This document shows, in pieces, positions 36,801-49,221 of a stretch of 64,000 nucleotides of DNA. The notes beneath the pieces were generated by a model. The model saw only the letters and a list, made by a program, of their open reading frames with translations, ran no database searches and had not been told where the DNA came from. The translations under genes were made by a program, and so were the position numbers. The DNA is from Rhynochetos jubatus (lineage: Eukaryota > Chordata > Aves > Eurypygiformes > Rhynochetidae), in the NCBI GenBank assembly GCA_027574665.1, contig CM050652.1, forward strand, positions 39,708,307 through 39,772,306, in the 5' to 3' direction. Position 1 is the first letter of the stretch. Each line of letters opens with the position of its first letter.

Positions 36801-38820
36801 TTTGATACCTATGGTACCTGCAGATTCTCTTGGTGCACAGGAAGCATCCAAAAGAATTACGTGAGAAAAAGTGCATATATCCTTAAGAATATACAGTCCA
36901 AAGGCCTCCATTGAGATACAATTCACTGCTGCCATGAGTGGCGTAATTACAATTGCAGGTCTGGCCAGTAAGTGCTCCTTGGACCTCAGGTTATCCTGGG
37001 TAGCCCAAACTTGTTGACTTTACAGAGTTTTACTACAACGCCTCCAAAGCTGCTAGAAATGGACAGAATTGGAGTATATCGTTCCTAAAATCTCTTCATT
37101 AATTCTCACACTGTTGTGCTAACAATGAGCAGAAAATTTTGGCGGGCAAAAAACAGCCAACAACCATAATCAAAACCAAATAAAAAAATACACATTAAAA
37201 CCAAACCAAACCAAACCAAACCAAACCAAAACAAAACAAAAGAAAACAACCACTTAAAAGAATCAGAGTAATGTATTTCAGTTTGAAGGGAACTTGAAAG
37301 GGTCCTATAGGAAGATATGGAAATTTGTGGCCACAATAAAGTTCAAACACTTCCATGTTTTACCCATAGTTCCCAGTCTTGGTCCTGTAGTCACTTACAG
37401 GTAAAAACTAGGGTGACTTTAACTTATTTTAGAAGTACACCACTAAGATTTGAATGAAAAAGCCAGTCTCTGGCTAGCACAAGCTGGTGCTTATTTCAAT
37501 TCCTTTTGAAGTCATTTCAAATCTTTCTGTTGACTTGAACAGAAGATGAATCAGACTCTTCAGCACTGAAGTGAATCACATTTTAAAAAAAATACATGTA
37601 TGACAACCTTATATTAAAATGAATCCCTTCTGGATAGAAGGATGCTGATGTATTGCTGAGGCTGCACCATTTCTGTCTGAGAAGTTGCTGGAATAGCTTT
37701 ATGTATTTCCTGACTTACATTCATTTGGACTCATTCCTTTAGTGGTTACCTATAGGTTCATCAGAGGCACAAACTGCAGCATTGCTGTCTACATAATTAA
37801 CTGAAGATCTGACTTTGATTTTCAGCTGAAGCTCCTTGGAAGAGTCAAAAATCTGTATCAGTTCATCACATATTGGGTCACTGAAGGACAGAAGTTATAC
37901 AGACATAGTCTGACTTACAGAACCAAGTGCCCCAGTGCTTGCTGAGGAAGTGCAAACTTGTTAGAAATACACATAGATAGATTTCTTCCCCAAAGTACTA
38001 TGACATGGAAGAGGAACAAGGCTGACTTGATGTCCTGACATCAGCTTTGTGTTACCCTATGTCCTGCTGTTGGAGTATGTTCATGGCCACCCAAGTGGGA
38101 AGGGTCATGAAACACCCGAACAGACAGCATTCTTGAAATTATACATGATGATACACTCTGTGCCCCAGGAATAACAATAAACAATTAATATTGTGACTTC
38201 AGGAGGGATATTTTAAAGGTTGATACAGTAACAATATAATCACAGCTAAAATATATCCAAATATTAAGCAGTGCAAACAATTAAGGTTGTCACTGCAATA
38301 AGGTGCAACAATAAGTTTTCTACGCTCTATTTTTCAGAATATTTAGTACTTCTTATTGGTCAAAACCTAGGTTCTCTGGTTGCTATATCAGCTATGGGCA
38401 CTCAGCACTTTTCCTCTCTCAGCACAGCTGTGCAAGGGCAGGCAAACAGAAACTGTGAAAAAAGACCATGTCCAATATCAGAGTGCATCAGGTAGGACTG
38501 AATCTTATACCCCAGGAAGTCATGTAGTGTATCTATCTTCTCTAAAACGATTCTGAGAAAGACTTTACTTTTTTTTTTTTCTGGGGCACTTCATCCCTAG
38601 AGCTCCAAGGATCCACTGTACTAATATCTATAGTTAGGTGTACCACCAATAATTTTAGAAGTTCAACAGGTTTTAGGGAGTTAAAGAGTCCTAGAAAAAA
38701 ACCTCATCAAATTCAGCTTGTCTGAAAACATCTGACTTAAGGATGTAAAATCACAGAGATATAAAAAAAAAGTAGGACAAAGGGGACAACCAGAGATCTA
38801 GTATCTAGACCTAGACACAA
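33880..38820. other. AT-rich DNA, no firm gene
   Basis: No transposon or RNA gene was recognised. An AAACC microsatellite lies at 37197-37245. A segment at 38339-38493 has a TTTTTCAG acceptor, one open frame with a cysteine-rich end (NRNCEKRPCPISECI) and a CAG|GTAGGA donor, but its phases do not join the chain, so I leave it as a weak possibility. Confidence 0.4.
37197..37245 (+). repeat. (CCAAA)n microsatellite
   Basis: About seven CCAAA units grading into ACAAA units. The minus-strand frame 37106-37336 with repeated FGLVW comes from reading this repeat and is not a protein. Confidence 0.9.
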
Positions 38821-39187
38821 GGATCTAGTACAACCTCTTGCTCAGACCAGGACTTAGAGCTAGATCAGACTGCTCATGTCCTTGCCCTTACAGTTGTTTA
38901 AAATCCCCCAAAACAGAGATTACCCAACCCAAATACTCTGGGCAACCTCTTATGGTGAATTATGTTTCCTTATGTGCAATTACAATTTCTTACATTTAAA
39001 CTTTCGACCCTTTGGGTTTTATCAGTGTGCCCCCTGAAGAGAATCTGGCTCCAGGTTCTCTATAAGTCTGTTGTTAGATTCCCTCTTATCCTTTTCTTCT
39101 CCAGGGTAAACATACCCAGTTCCCACTCAGATGTCCTTTACTCCAACTCCTTAAGTGTCTTCAGAGTCCTCCACTGGGTCAATATCT
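38821..39187 (-). mobile_element. Older CR1 LINE 3' fragment, antisense
   Basis: On the plus strand the sequence follows the reverse complement of a CR1 3' end. TAGTACAACCTCTTGCTCAGACC, GCTAGATCAGACTGCTCATG, ACTCTGGGCAACCTCTTATGGTG, GAAGAGAATCTGGCTCCAGG and TTCTTCTCCAGGGTAAACATACCCAG come in the usual order. It is more diverged than 20010-20612. The 95-codon plus frame at 38962-39249 reads through it and is not a gene. Confidence 0.88.
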
Positions 39188-41328
39188 CGCTCACACTCAA
39201 ATGCTTAGACCTTTCACTTTGTCAGTGTATCAGTATGATAAACACTTGATTGCATGCTAAAAAAGCATTAGAGTTCAGCCTTCTTAGCATCATCTATTTA
39301 CAGCTATGTAGCTTTAATATGTAGCAGAGATTTTTTTCTGGTTTGATTTCCCTCTTGATGCCAATATCCTTCTACACCATTTCTTGTGTCCCTTCTAGGT
39401 GAATCATTCTATTAGCTGATTTCTATGAGTTTGCATTTAAATGCTTTTGCGCTCATGCTTAAAGTCCAATCCAGTTTCCACTTCCTATATATTGCTTTTA
39501 AATCACTGACTTCAGCCAAATTAGTCTCTTATTGCATTTCCTATATTTCCTCCATAATCAGAAAGAATTTGCACCCTTGTCAATATCACTTTAGAGGCCT
39601 GTCAGTTTGTTTTAACTACATTCTCTCCTTCAGTCTTCTTCCCAAAAGAACTTACAAAGCATTAAGTTGAGTTAATTGCAGTTCATCTACTTGAAACCTG
39701 TGGGTTTATTAACAGTTATTCTGAATTCCTACTATAAGGAGAATATAAACATGTGCTGATTCGCACACCCTTGAAAATTTAAGACCAAAAAGATGAAGTC
39801 CATCCATTATAAAAATATAAAAGCACCTTAATTTAAACAACTAGGTAATCAAATCTAAGCTGAAGGTGAATCCCACTTAACACACTCACGTGCATATTGG
39901 TCATTTACTTGTACAGATAAACAAGAGGCTGCAACCTCTGATTAAGGCAGCCTAAAAAGAGAAGTAAAAGGTGGGCAATGAAGATTTACTGTTCTCAGCA
40001 CAGACAACTGAGACACAGAGATATAGAAGTATTCTGCACAAATAATGCTGGTTTTTTTGCAATAAAGCTGACACAGGTCTGACAATCATGAATTCCCCGC
40101 ATTGTATTCTCAGATACTTATTTGATACCTTCTATTGTTTGGGAAAATCACTTTCATTTGAATGGGAATTTGGCATCTTTAAAGTCTCTGGTGTCAGAAT
40201 ACTAAAAATTGGGTAGGCATCCATTTGGGAAGCACTGAGACTATTTGAAAGGGCAGAAGAAGACAATGGTTAGATTATGTAAATGAGCAAATACAAACAA
40301 TATATTTCAATTGTGCATGTCTCTGTATATTAAAAATATCTCTGTATTACTTACAGTCACTGTTATTAGCTGTTTTGGATTCCTTCTAAAATTACTTCCT
40401 CTGTCAAAACAAATTATTATTGACTTAATAAACCCAAGAAGTTAATAGGAAATCATGCCATTAAAAAAGAAAATGCAAATACTTAAGAACAGAAATGAAA
40501 TATTCTAATAAAAATATACTTAAAGCATAAAAGATTCAAGGCTGAAATTTAGTAAATAGACTTACTATAAGAATAAGCTTCAGGTTTGGAATTAGAATGA
40601 TCTGAAAACACTGAACACATTAAACATGACCTTTAAGCTTCAATTTCGTGTGTGGGAGTGTGAGGTTAATGAAATTGCTGAAAGATCATATTTGTAAGAA
40701 ATCTGCCTGCTGGTGGAAGTAATGTTAGTCTAGCCAATGCTGTTAACATTCTCCACAGTCAGTGGACTCTAAGGTCTGACATGTTATTTATTTGATAAAG
40801 TGTTTTATTCTTGAGCCCCATTTTTTGTATTTCCTTTGTTTTCTTCATGTTTTCCATGATTTCAAGTGCAAAAATAAAAAGGTGACCTTTTGACTAGGCG
40901 AAAACTGTACATCCAAAACCTGGAGAGTGTTTAGACTGAGAGAAGAACTTGGTCTTTAACACCCTATATTGTTGGGTCTGGTTTTGTTTGTACCTGAACT
41001 TCAAGAGAGGTATTACACTTGCTATATTTGTGTACACAAAAAAATTAGTTTGCCCTTTCTTTCATCATGCAGTGTGTCGTATATATAAACTTTGCTCTGT
41101 AGATTTTAGATTTATTTCTTCCTGGCAAATACATCTCTGGCTTCTAAGTACAACAAGCAATTTCCTTCACTAGTGAAGTTGTATGGTTAAATAACACTCC
41201 CCAAAAGAGGAAGAGAGATGAAATATCAAAGCCATAAAAAAAAAAAAAAAATCTTATCGTGAAGATTGATACGGAAGTAGATGATTCAGATTGTGCTTTA
41301 CAGTATTTCCTCAATATCATTAACTTAC
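39188..41328. other. AT-rich DNA, no gene recognised
   Basis: Short random frames only; no repeat or exon-like segment was recognised. Confidence 0.5.
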
Positions 41329-41453
41329 ATACTTCTCCCTCTGACAGGAGGACAACTTGGCCAGAGAACAGAGATTTGAAGAGGGTCCAGTTCTGCCTTT
41401 TCCTTACGTCAAACAGTCCCAAAATGCCAAAAGGGGATGGAAGACAGATTCCT
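41329..41453 (-). CDS. Alternative minus-strand exon candidate (41 codons, phase 2/1)
   Basis: On minus it follows GCATTGATCACAG and ends GTAT|GTAAGT. The frame reads GICLPSPFGILGLFDVRKRQ, then NWTLFKSLFSGQVVLLSEGEV. The donor is very good but the acceptor is poor in pyrimidines. It overlaps the longer plus-strand candidate 41348-41559 and only one can be right. The product is not recognised. It could belong with 48054-48349 and 33759-33852 in a minus-strand gene, but the phases do not join directly, so further exons would be required. Confidence 0.2.
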
Positions 41454-41559
41454 CTGTGATCAATGCATCCCTGCAGGACATCCCTTTACTGGGAAGTGAC
41501 TTTTACACAGTCTCACCTGAGACCCCCAAAAGTCATCCCACCCCAGCTGAGGCCCAGAG
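41348..41559 (+). CDS. Candidate exon 4 of the unidentified split gene (70 codons, phase 0/2)
   Basis: The acceptor is CATACTTCTCCCTCTGACAG. From there phase 0 stays open for 104 codons to a TAA at about 41658. The first part, EDNLAREQRFEEGPVLPFPY and on through FYTVSPETPKSHPTPAEAQ, is charged and proline-rich like a disordered cytoplasmic or linker region. I end it at AGAG|GTGTGT, a weak donor, because that phase joins the next candidate. Reading on to the stop as a last exon is the main alternative. It enters at phase 0, as 27671-27771 requires. The minus strand offers a competing exon over the same bases. Confidence 0.3.
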
Positions 41560-44500
41560 GTGTGTTGACTCTCTTTGCTCAACAGATCTCCAGGCTCTGC
41601 AGTGCATCATCCTCCAAGCTTGGTGGCTTGTTTGTGTGCTGCTTTTCCATAATGCCTAATGAATCTCATTTATTGCCTTCCCTTATCTGTACTCTGCCTA
41701 TCACCATACGTCACTGATCGCAAAGAGGAGAGCATCTTTCCCTTTCTGCCACACTCAAAGAGCAGCAAGTACACATGAACCAGGAGTCTTCATCACCCAG
41801 GAGCCCTCTGCAATGGGAACATACTCTGTGATGCACAATGTATAGTATGCAAACAAGAACATCAATCAATCGATACCTGAGCCATCATAAAAAACCAACA
41901 GGTAATGCTAAGCATTTCACCAGTTTTAGGGGCTTTACTGATAAAACAGAGTATGACACATTCTATCAGAACAAAGATGGTTGGTAGCAGAAGACAAGAA
42001 AGACGTACTATATACAGAGTACCTTCTTGTTATTTTGCAGCTAAACAGCATGAAGTTTTCATTTCCCCTTTCTTCACCCAACCTCCCCACATTTACATAG
42101 TTCACCTGAGACTAACGAAGGGGTGTTTTACCCATTTATCTGCCTCTTTGTCAACCTTCTTTGTCAATCAGTTTCTGGTATCCTACTTTTTCCTTAGCTC
42201 TTCATTGGATTTTGGTCTCCCTATGTAACTTCTCATTTTCATGCCTTGCTCCTTGAACCTCCTGCCCCATCTTAAACTCCTGACATGGACTACTATGCCC
42301 TCTGCCATTTCCAGCATTTTTCTGGTTTTTAGTCAAATCTCTCTCACCTTCCTACTGAGGGAGGCAGCAGCAGGACAAGCACAACACATTCATGAGCAAG
42401 GGGCCCCTGCACTCCCCCAAGAAGACCCAGGCAGCAGCAACAGGTTGGTCAGACTCAGCTCATGCAGCTGTGGTGGGGATGTACACAGATGGGAGCTGCA
42501 GCACTGGTATCCACCAGAGCCACTGCTGAGAACATGCAAGGGGAGATTTTTCAAAGGTCTGTAAATGCGCCAAATTTAGGCAGTTTCTCTCAGGCATGGG
42601 GAAAGGCTTGTCCTTGATAGAAGAACTGGACCTGACCATCTTTTCAGCTCATGTGCCAAGACTCAGATCATCTTATGAAAAAGGTACCAAAGTTTCTTAC
42701 TACAACAAAAGTCTCCCCCTCCTCCCCTTCCTTTCATTCTCAGAAGCTGGAAAAGAAAAAGCTAATGTTAAAATTTTATAAACAAAACCAAACAATCTGA
42801 TCCAAGCAGCTGCTAAGAAAAGTTCAGCCTTCAGAGCCTAGGTCTGGCAAAGGTAAAAGAAAATGAAAACAAAGACCTGCAATAGGAAATGTCAAGCAAT
42901 GTGAATTATGGGCAGTCCTACTGATAGCTCCTGTATGAAAGAAACCACAATAAACTGGCCTAGATTTTATCTCAATTTTGCTTTGTGTTATTTTTTTTAG
43001 CGTTTTTTCTTATGCCCAGAACTCATAGATGCAGAAAACCAGCTATCTGTATGCTTCTATTGAAAAAGAGAGACTGTGGCTATGGACCTGGTCAGGAGCC
43101 TATGCTGTGAAGTTACGCAAATTATTGGATCCAGTAGAAATACAGAAAAACAGTTGCACTGAAAGCTGCATAGAGGTCTAAAAGAAGCTAAGTAAAATAT
43201 TACCTTTTCTTTCTATTCTTTTACTGTGCATGCTGTGCTGTTGCCTTAAGACTGAGTCACTCCTTGCTCCAGGCAGTCCTATTGCCTCTTAGTACAATTC
43301 ATTGCCTATGAAACACAGGTGCTATTTCTAGAACAGTAGGAACTTTAATTCTGCTATGGGTTTTATAACAGCTTGTCACAGGGACAAAGTCAAATGACTG
43401 CCTTCTACTCCATTCCTATCTTTCTCCCTTTGTTTTTTTCCGATCATGATAGAACTTTTCCACCTTTAACATAGGACTGTGTGCTACCACAGGCATTAAG
43501 CTAAATTTGCTAAGCTGACTGTCTAGGCATAAATAAAGATCCTCCTTTCTTACTCTTATTTCCCAGATATACTTTTCCTTTTCTAACCTTCCCACATTGG
43601 GTTTTTCTTTCTTCCTTTCCTCAAACATCCCCAGATGCCAAAAAATTTTTGCTTTCTTACAATATATTTGAAATCTCTTTGCAGTCTTTTCCACTGCAGT
43701 CTCACTGGTGCCCACTCTCTCAGCTCACATGATACTTTCAATCAGTGAGGAAATTCTCCAGCTGTGCTGTTTAACATGCTGCAAAACAAGATGATTAGTA
43801 ACAGCAGCAACAGGAGTAATTAAAAAAGAAACAAGAAAGACTTAATAAGAAAAAAAAACTCCTTGAGCACAGAGTTTTCCCTTAACACTTAACCCTTCTT
43901 CCTTTTAGAAAGAAAATCAGCATTTTAAACTAAATGCTTGCCTACAGACTTCCAGTGAATCCAAAATTCATCTATTTACAAAGCACTAGAAAAGAGTAAG
44001 GGTTCCTGGATCTACCACATGCAAACACCTGACAGGTATATGATGTTACCATTCATGTATAAATATATATATATATTTATATTTCTGTAGCCTTTTTTGA
44101 AGACCATGGCTTATCGCATGAAATATATTGAGTAATCAATCTTTATTTATAAAGTTGTTTTATTGCATAGAGCATCTTAGGGGACTGTAGAATAAACCAG
44201 ATAAAAATATCAGTGACAGATAAACCAGAACTAACTATATTAAACAAATGTTTCCAGAAGAGTGAAACCCATATACATTATGAAAACAACATTTGATCAA
44301 ACAGAGATCTTAAACTTCAATTTAAATGCATGAGCAGATGTGGCTGACCTAAAGTCATTGGAAACAACAACAGCCAACAAAGCCAGTCTCCAACATGTGA
44401 AGTATGAGAGCAGAAATTTTTGCCATTTTCAGTGAGCCTGACTGAATTCCCTCTATTAGAACTAAAAGTCAAGGGAAGTGAATGAAAATATCTTTACAAA

Positions 44501-46726
44501 GAATAGTGAGATTTGGACTGGGTACTAAAAGAAGAAGTGAACTGTTAAGAGAAATTATATAAAATTTCATCCAGAATATATATATAAGACTGTAAAAACT
44601 TCATTCTTTCTAGATACTAAAGATTTAATGTCTGGATTCCTTATGATCACATACTTATTTCTGAAGACGGTTGGTACTGTATTAACTACATACTCTTGCT
44701 ATCCTTTCTGAGAGGAAAAGTAAAAGGAGTGACAGAATGTAGTGAGACATAAAATACAATACGCCCTTCAGGAGCAGGGTCCTCTTATTTCAGAAAATAA
44801 AGGTAGACATGCAAGAATGAATTGAAATGTGGCTGGAGCAATGGGGAAATCTGAGGTCCTAGTTCCTGAAACCTTGATTTTGCAATGTTTTTTACCAAGA
44901 AATATATACATTAAAAACATGAACAGTGCTTAGATAGGGGCAGCCACCTTCCAGCTGAGTGCTCTAGTCATAGGGTTTGACCCTCTTTCTCCCTTGTCTC
45001 CTTTTGTCTCTATATATTTTGCACTGCTTTGTATGCAGCACCAAACATGAAACACAAGAAAGCCTGACTACCTTTTCGCTAACACCCTGCATTGATTTTT
45101 GAACAGACCTCAAATCCCTGCAGGCCAAGTATTTCACAAAACCAGATCTCCTCCTCTCTTGCCAGGTCTTCAGATATATCTACACCAGCAAATGAAACAG
45201 GTCTGTGATGCAGGCAAGCATTTGGTCATAATTATCCATACTGATTAGCTGCTAGCATGTTTGCTGGTACCTTTTGACCAAGATGAGATTTCTCAGGTTC
45301 AGAGCTAAAATGGTCCAGAAGTGGTTTCCAATAGTCAAAATGAATGAGACCACCATTTTTTCTTTGGGGGGGGGGGGGGGGGGGGGGAAGACTAGCCACA
45401 CAAACACATGTTGTGACATTCCACACACTTTTCTGAGCAAATGGTTGTTTTAGGCTGTTTTTATTTAGAATTACAGACCTAGACAAATTCCTTCCATGAT
45501 CACAGTCAGTTTAACAGAAATAGGCCCTGTCTTCCTGAGCATATTTCTCAGTTCTAGCTTAACAGAGATACTGAATCTTACACAAGTATTGCAGTCCACA
45601 TTGAGACAGGATTTTACATAAACCTCTCTTTCTGGGGCTTCCTATTGGGAATTGCAATTCAGGCATTTCATTCCTCTTATTTAACATATAGGACACCAAT
45701 ATTACTCCTGCATTTTGAATACCACTCCCTAAAGAGGTGGGTGGCAAGCTTTCAGGTTTTATATTTCCAGGCTTTCTGAAATGCCCACATTCCTTTTTAA
45801 TTCTCAGACAATGTATGCTGCTAGCTAAGCCTGAGTACTTGTAGTTTTGCTTCATTTCTCATGTGCTGTCATTCCTCCTCTTCTAGGTTAATTCCTTCCA
45901 CCTCTCATTTCACATGTTAGTAGAAGCAGAATATCATCAGGAAACATCACTGAGTATTTGTTTTTATCTCCTCACTTTGGTTGGTTGTTGTTAACAGACT
46001 CCACTCAGGGTAATTTGGGAAGTGTCCTTTTACATCACCTTTATGCCATCATACTCTGAAAATGAACTGTACGAGGGTAATAAATAAATTCAGACAAGAT
46101 AGGTTTTACTTTTTTTTTTTTTTTTTAACCAACAGATTGTGCAACTGCTTGTTTGGCTTGGGGTATTACATACAAAACACCTCAAGAAATACTTACATAA
46201 TAGAAAAAGAAGGACATATTCTAAAATCATCTGTTAAGGACAGGAAAATGTGGAGCTGCGTTGTCCTACTTATTGAGGTGTGCCTTTCTGCATGTGGGAG
46301 CTGAGAAATGATGGGAGCAGGAGGTTAGTTATGACAGCCCTATCCCTATCCTGAGCTGACTGCCCAGTTTGATCAGCCTGAGTTGCCAGTTTGGGAACAG
46401 AGCTCCCCTGCTCGTTAAGGCTGAGACGTATGTATTGGTACTTGGCCAAATTAAATCAAACCTCCTTTCCTTACACTAGTTCTTCTTGCTCTACAGATCA
46501 CCTTGCAAAGGAGATCTCTCATTTTCAATACTTGACTGTGTCTTAATATTTGTACCAACTGCTAGTTTTGTCTGTGAGGACTTCAAGTTTCCTTCAAAAA
46601 GTCCTACAGGACCTCACCTAGGTAATTGATGATATCTTATTTGCAACTGTGGTTGCAAAAACTGCAGTCTCATTTACCAAATGTTTAACCTCTTAAATCC
46701 GTAACACTAATATGTGGAAGTTTTCA
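41560..46726. other. AT-rich DNA, no firm gene
   Basis: Open frames here are short and without motifs or paired splice sites. It contains an AT dinucleotide run at 44060-44077, a 22-base poly-G at 45366-45387 and a poly-T at 46110-46126. No transposon was recognised. Confidence 0.45.
45366..45387 (+). repeat. Poly-G tract, 22 bases
   Basis: An uninterrupted G run in otherwise AT-rich DNA; the poly-proline frames on the minus strand come from it. Length is likely to vary between individuals or be misread. Confidence 0.9.
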
Positions 46727-46862
46727 TTGATCTCAAAACACTTCATAAAGAAGGTGCTGCAGCATTTGTTCCCTTTCTTTACAGGCACTTGACAAGGTCA
46801 CCTAGAAGGACAGTGGCAGAACTGGGAGAAAATATAGATCTCCCGAGCTGTCCATCTTCCAG
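46727..46862 (-). mobile_element. MIR-like ancient SINE relic, antisense
   Basis: TGATCTCAAAACACTTCATAAAG, TTTCTTTACAGG, CACTTGACAAGGTCACC, GGACAGTGGCAGAACTGGGA and GATCTCCCGAGCTG come in the order of the reverse complement of amniote MIR/CORE-SINE sequence (AAAGCACTTTA, CCATTTTACAG, ACTTGCCCAAGGTCAC, GTGGCAGAGCTGGGA). The middle is shortened. Match is from memory and could reflect a related tRNA-derived SINE or an L2-type tail. The plus frame 46714-46899 runs through it. Confidence 0.55.
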
Positions 46863-48053
46863 GTATTTCCCAGGAAAGGAAAAAACTAAGAAAAGCTGAG
46901 AGATCTTTAATGTCTACAGGAAAAGTGCATGCAGAGACATGAAAAATAAGCTGTATTTTAATAATGCCAAGCAAGGGTAAAGGCTCTAATTATAAATGAT
47001 GCTTTCAGAACCACAGAGCTCTGACTAAGGCCTGTTACTATACAGCCATTGAAAATATTTCAGGTTTATGAGCTAGAGCTGAGACTACTTGCGGTTCAGA
47101 ATAACATTTCTTTTTCAGCTAAAATATTTTGCAGTCGCATAGGTAAAAATTTATGCAGAAACTTTATCTCTTCATGCTTTGATGATACGTAAAGGACATT
47201 AGAGATACTTTATGTCTTCAGTTAGATGCAGTCCAGAATGGCAATAGGTCCCTTAAGCATATAACATTAATGCAAATTGTACAGTCCTTTCTCAAAATGC
47301 ATCCTGTGGACTATAGCCAGATAACTGAAAAGTTGTCTTATTGGCTAGCATAGAGTTCCAGTCAAAGGGCTTGCCACCCAAATGTTCCCATTCTTCCTCA
47401 CAGTAATTATCTTCCCCAGCCATGATTGTGTTGTTATCTCCAGTGTATTGCTAATCATTGGAAAGAAAGTTCCTGAGTTGAGGAAATGGGGTGGGACTGA
47501 GCGGGTGAAGAAATCCATGAATAAGAAATGAGGACTCTGGACCATCTGTTGTTAAAAGGGAGGACAGATAAATTGAGGATTATGCAGGATAATTTTAAAC
47601 CCGATCTCTAAATTGTTCTTGATGCTTCATATTGTTAAGATATGAGCTTCCTATTGTTAAGACAAGACCGGTGCTGCTGCACGCAGTTAACGTCCTTCAT
47701 TTATTTTGGGGATTACATTGTGTCAGAATTGCTAAACAACTCATAGCCACCAGATGATGGAAACTGCATCATTTCATGCTGTCCTCAAAACAGTGAAATC
47801 AACGCTCCATTTTCTCACACAGTTATAAAATGCCTTGACTGTAATTAGGACTTGGGCTTGAGGAGCTCTCAAATGACTTGAAAAAGATAGATTTCATAAT
47901 TTTTCATGTAATGCTGGGCATCATTTTAGTACTCTTATTATACACATACCGGTGTCTGCCTCCACTGAAGCACAAGAAATCTTTAAATATATAAATGCAT
48001 GATTACTAAAATAGTCCATTTTTTTTTTCTTTACAAGCGATAGGGTTACTTAC
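46863..48053. other. Unique DNA, no gene recognised
   Basis: AT-rich sequence with no recognisable repeat or exon-like segment. Confidence 0.5.
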
Positions 48054-48349
48054 TATACATTTCATTAATTGATGGATTTTTCATCACTTCAAAACCAGGA
48101 AGGAATACATCCCTTTCTCCATTTGTGATTTTTGGAGGAATGGTAGCCTCCCACTTTCCTATAGCACCTACTGTGTATCCTAGGGACATCCAGGGACCAA
48201 TACAGACACACAGAATTTCAAAACAGCTTAGGATGTTTTCTATACATTCCAATATGGTCCTTTTTACTGCACAGATATTTCCTTCATCAGGGCAGCCAGA
48301 ATAGCATATTAGAAATGGCAGCTCCAAATTTTCAAACAAAGATGTTTCC
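48054..48349 (-). CDS. Candidate exon of an unidentified gene, minus strand (98 codons, phase 2/1)
   Basis: On the minus strand the frame opens after TTTAAAACAG and stays open for 98 codons to a near-perfect donor, TATA|GTAAGT. The first half has several cysteines and a hydrophobic stretch (ICYSGCPDEGNICAVK); the end is KITNGERDVFLPGFEVMKNP followed by SINEMY. Nearer acceptors inside, such as CCTGGATGTCCCTAG, would give a shorter exon covering only the second half, which looks the more protein-like part. I recognise no family. The complementary plus strand has stops, so strand is not in doubt if it is coding. Confidence 0.3.
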
Positions 48350-49093
48350 CTGTTTTAAAGGAAATCATTGTTGGTGTCTGAAGATTTCAAACCCACTTTG
48401 AGCCACCAGAAGAATGAAAAAGAGATTTGTTAGAAAGAGAGGAAGAGTCCTGTACTGACTTACTGGCACAATGCATTAATATGCAAGTTGCTTCCCACCA
48501 TGAAAACCAGGAAAGATTTCTGTCCTGATGTCATTATCCTACAAACTGAGTGGTAGTAGTTGCATCAGAATTCCTACCAAAAGTTAGCTTTTCTGAAATA
48601 GGAACCTTATGAATCATTCTCAGGTTAGCTAGTTACAAGTATATAGGTGTATACATAAAGTGTGCACATATGCATGTATGTGTGCTGTGATTAACAGGGT
48701 TGAAAATTGCCAAGCAAATTCTATTCACTAAACAAGAATTGACCAAATGCATGCAACATTTTTGAGTGCCAAGTAAGACTAATTACAATACTCAGCTGGT
48801 CTTCAGCAAATGAATGATCTTAACTGTTTGTTTTTCAGCTGCCAGATGGAGTGAAGCAGAATAGTCTGTGCCATGCATCTAGGGACAAGAAAAATCTATA
48901 AAAATTCAGATTTATCTTTGATTGTTTCTGACAAGAACATTTTGTACCTCCAAACCATGTACATTTGTAATTCCAACTTTCAACTAAAGAAACAATTGTT
49001 CATTTCCCCAGCACTCTCCTTGGGTAAGGCTGCACTATATCCGTTTTCCAAAAGGACACACCGGACCAGAGATTTTAACTGATTGAATTCCAG
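48350..49093. other. Unique DNA between candidate exons
   Basis: A TTTTTCAG acceptor at about 48838 is followed by a frame that stops after about 20 codons with no donor, so I do not call it. Confidence 0.4.
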
Positions 49094-49221
49094 GTTACAC
49101 TACCTTGTATTACCACCTTGTAACTGGTGGTATCTAAGAGCCTCTGAGCATTTTGCCTTAACTCCACAAATAACCCTGTTGATTTTCACTGATACAAAAA
49201 GGGCACTATGGTGTGAACAAG
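49094..49221 (+). CDS. Candidate exon 5 of the unidentified split gene (42 codons, phase 2/1)
   Basis: The acceptor is GATTGAATTCCAG, poor in pyrimidines, and the donor is CAAG|GTACTG. After one base, the frame reads LHYLVLPPCNWWYLRASEHF and ends FTDTKRALWCEQ, leaving a G. That G joins with GA of the next candidate to make a glycine codon. Tryptophan is unusually frequent, which argues somewhat against a typical protein. This is the weakest member of the chain and is included mainly because its phases fit on both sides. Confidence 0.2.

Noticed and set aside
37106..37336. Minus-strand frame with repeated FGLVW
   Set aside because: Produced by reading the CCAAA microsatellite.
47755..47768. 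CCACCAGATGATGG as a CTCF site
   Set aside because: The essential GGC of the core is broken.
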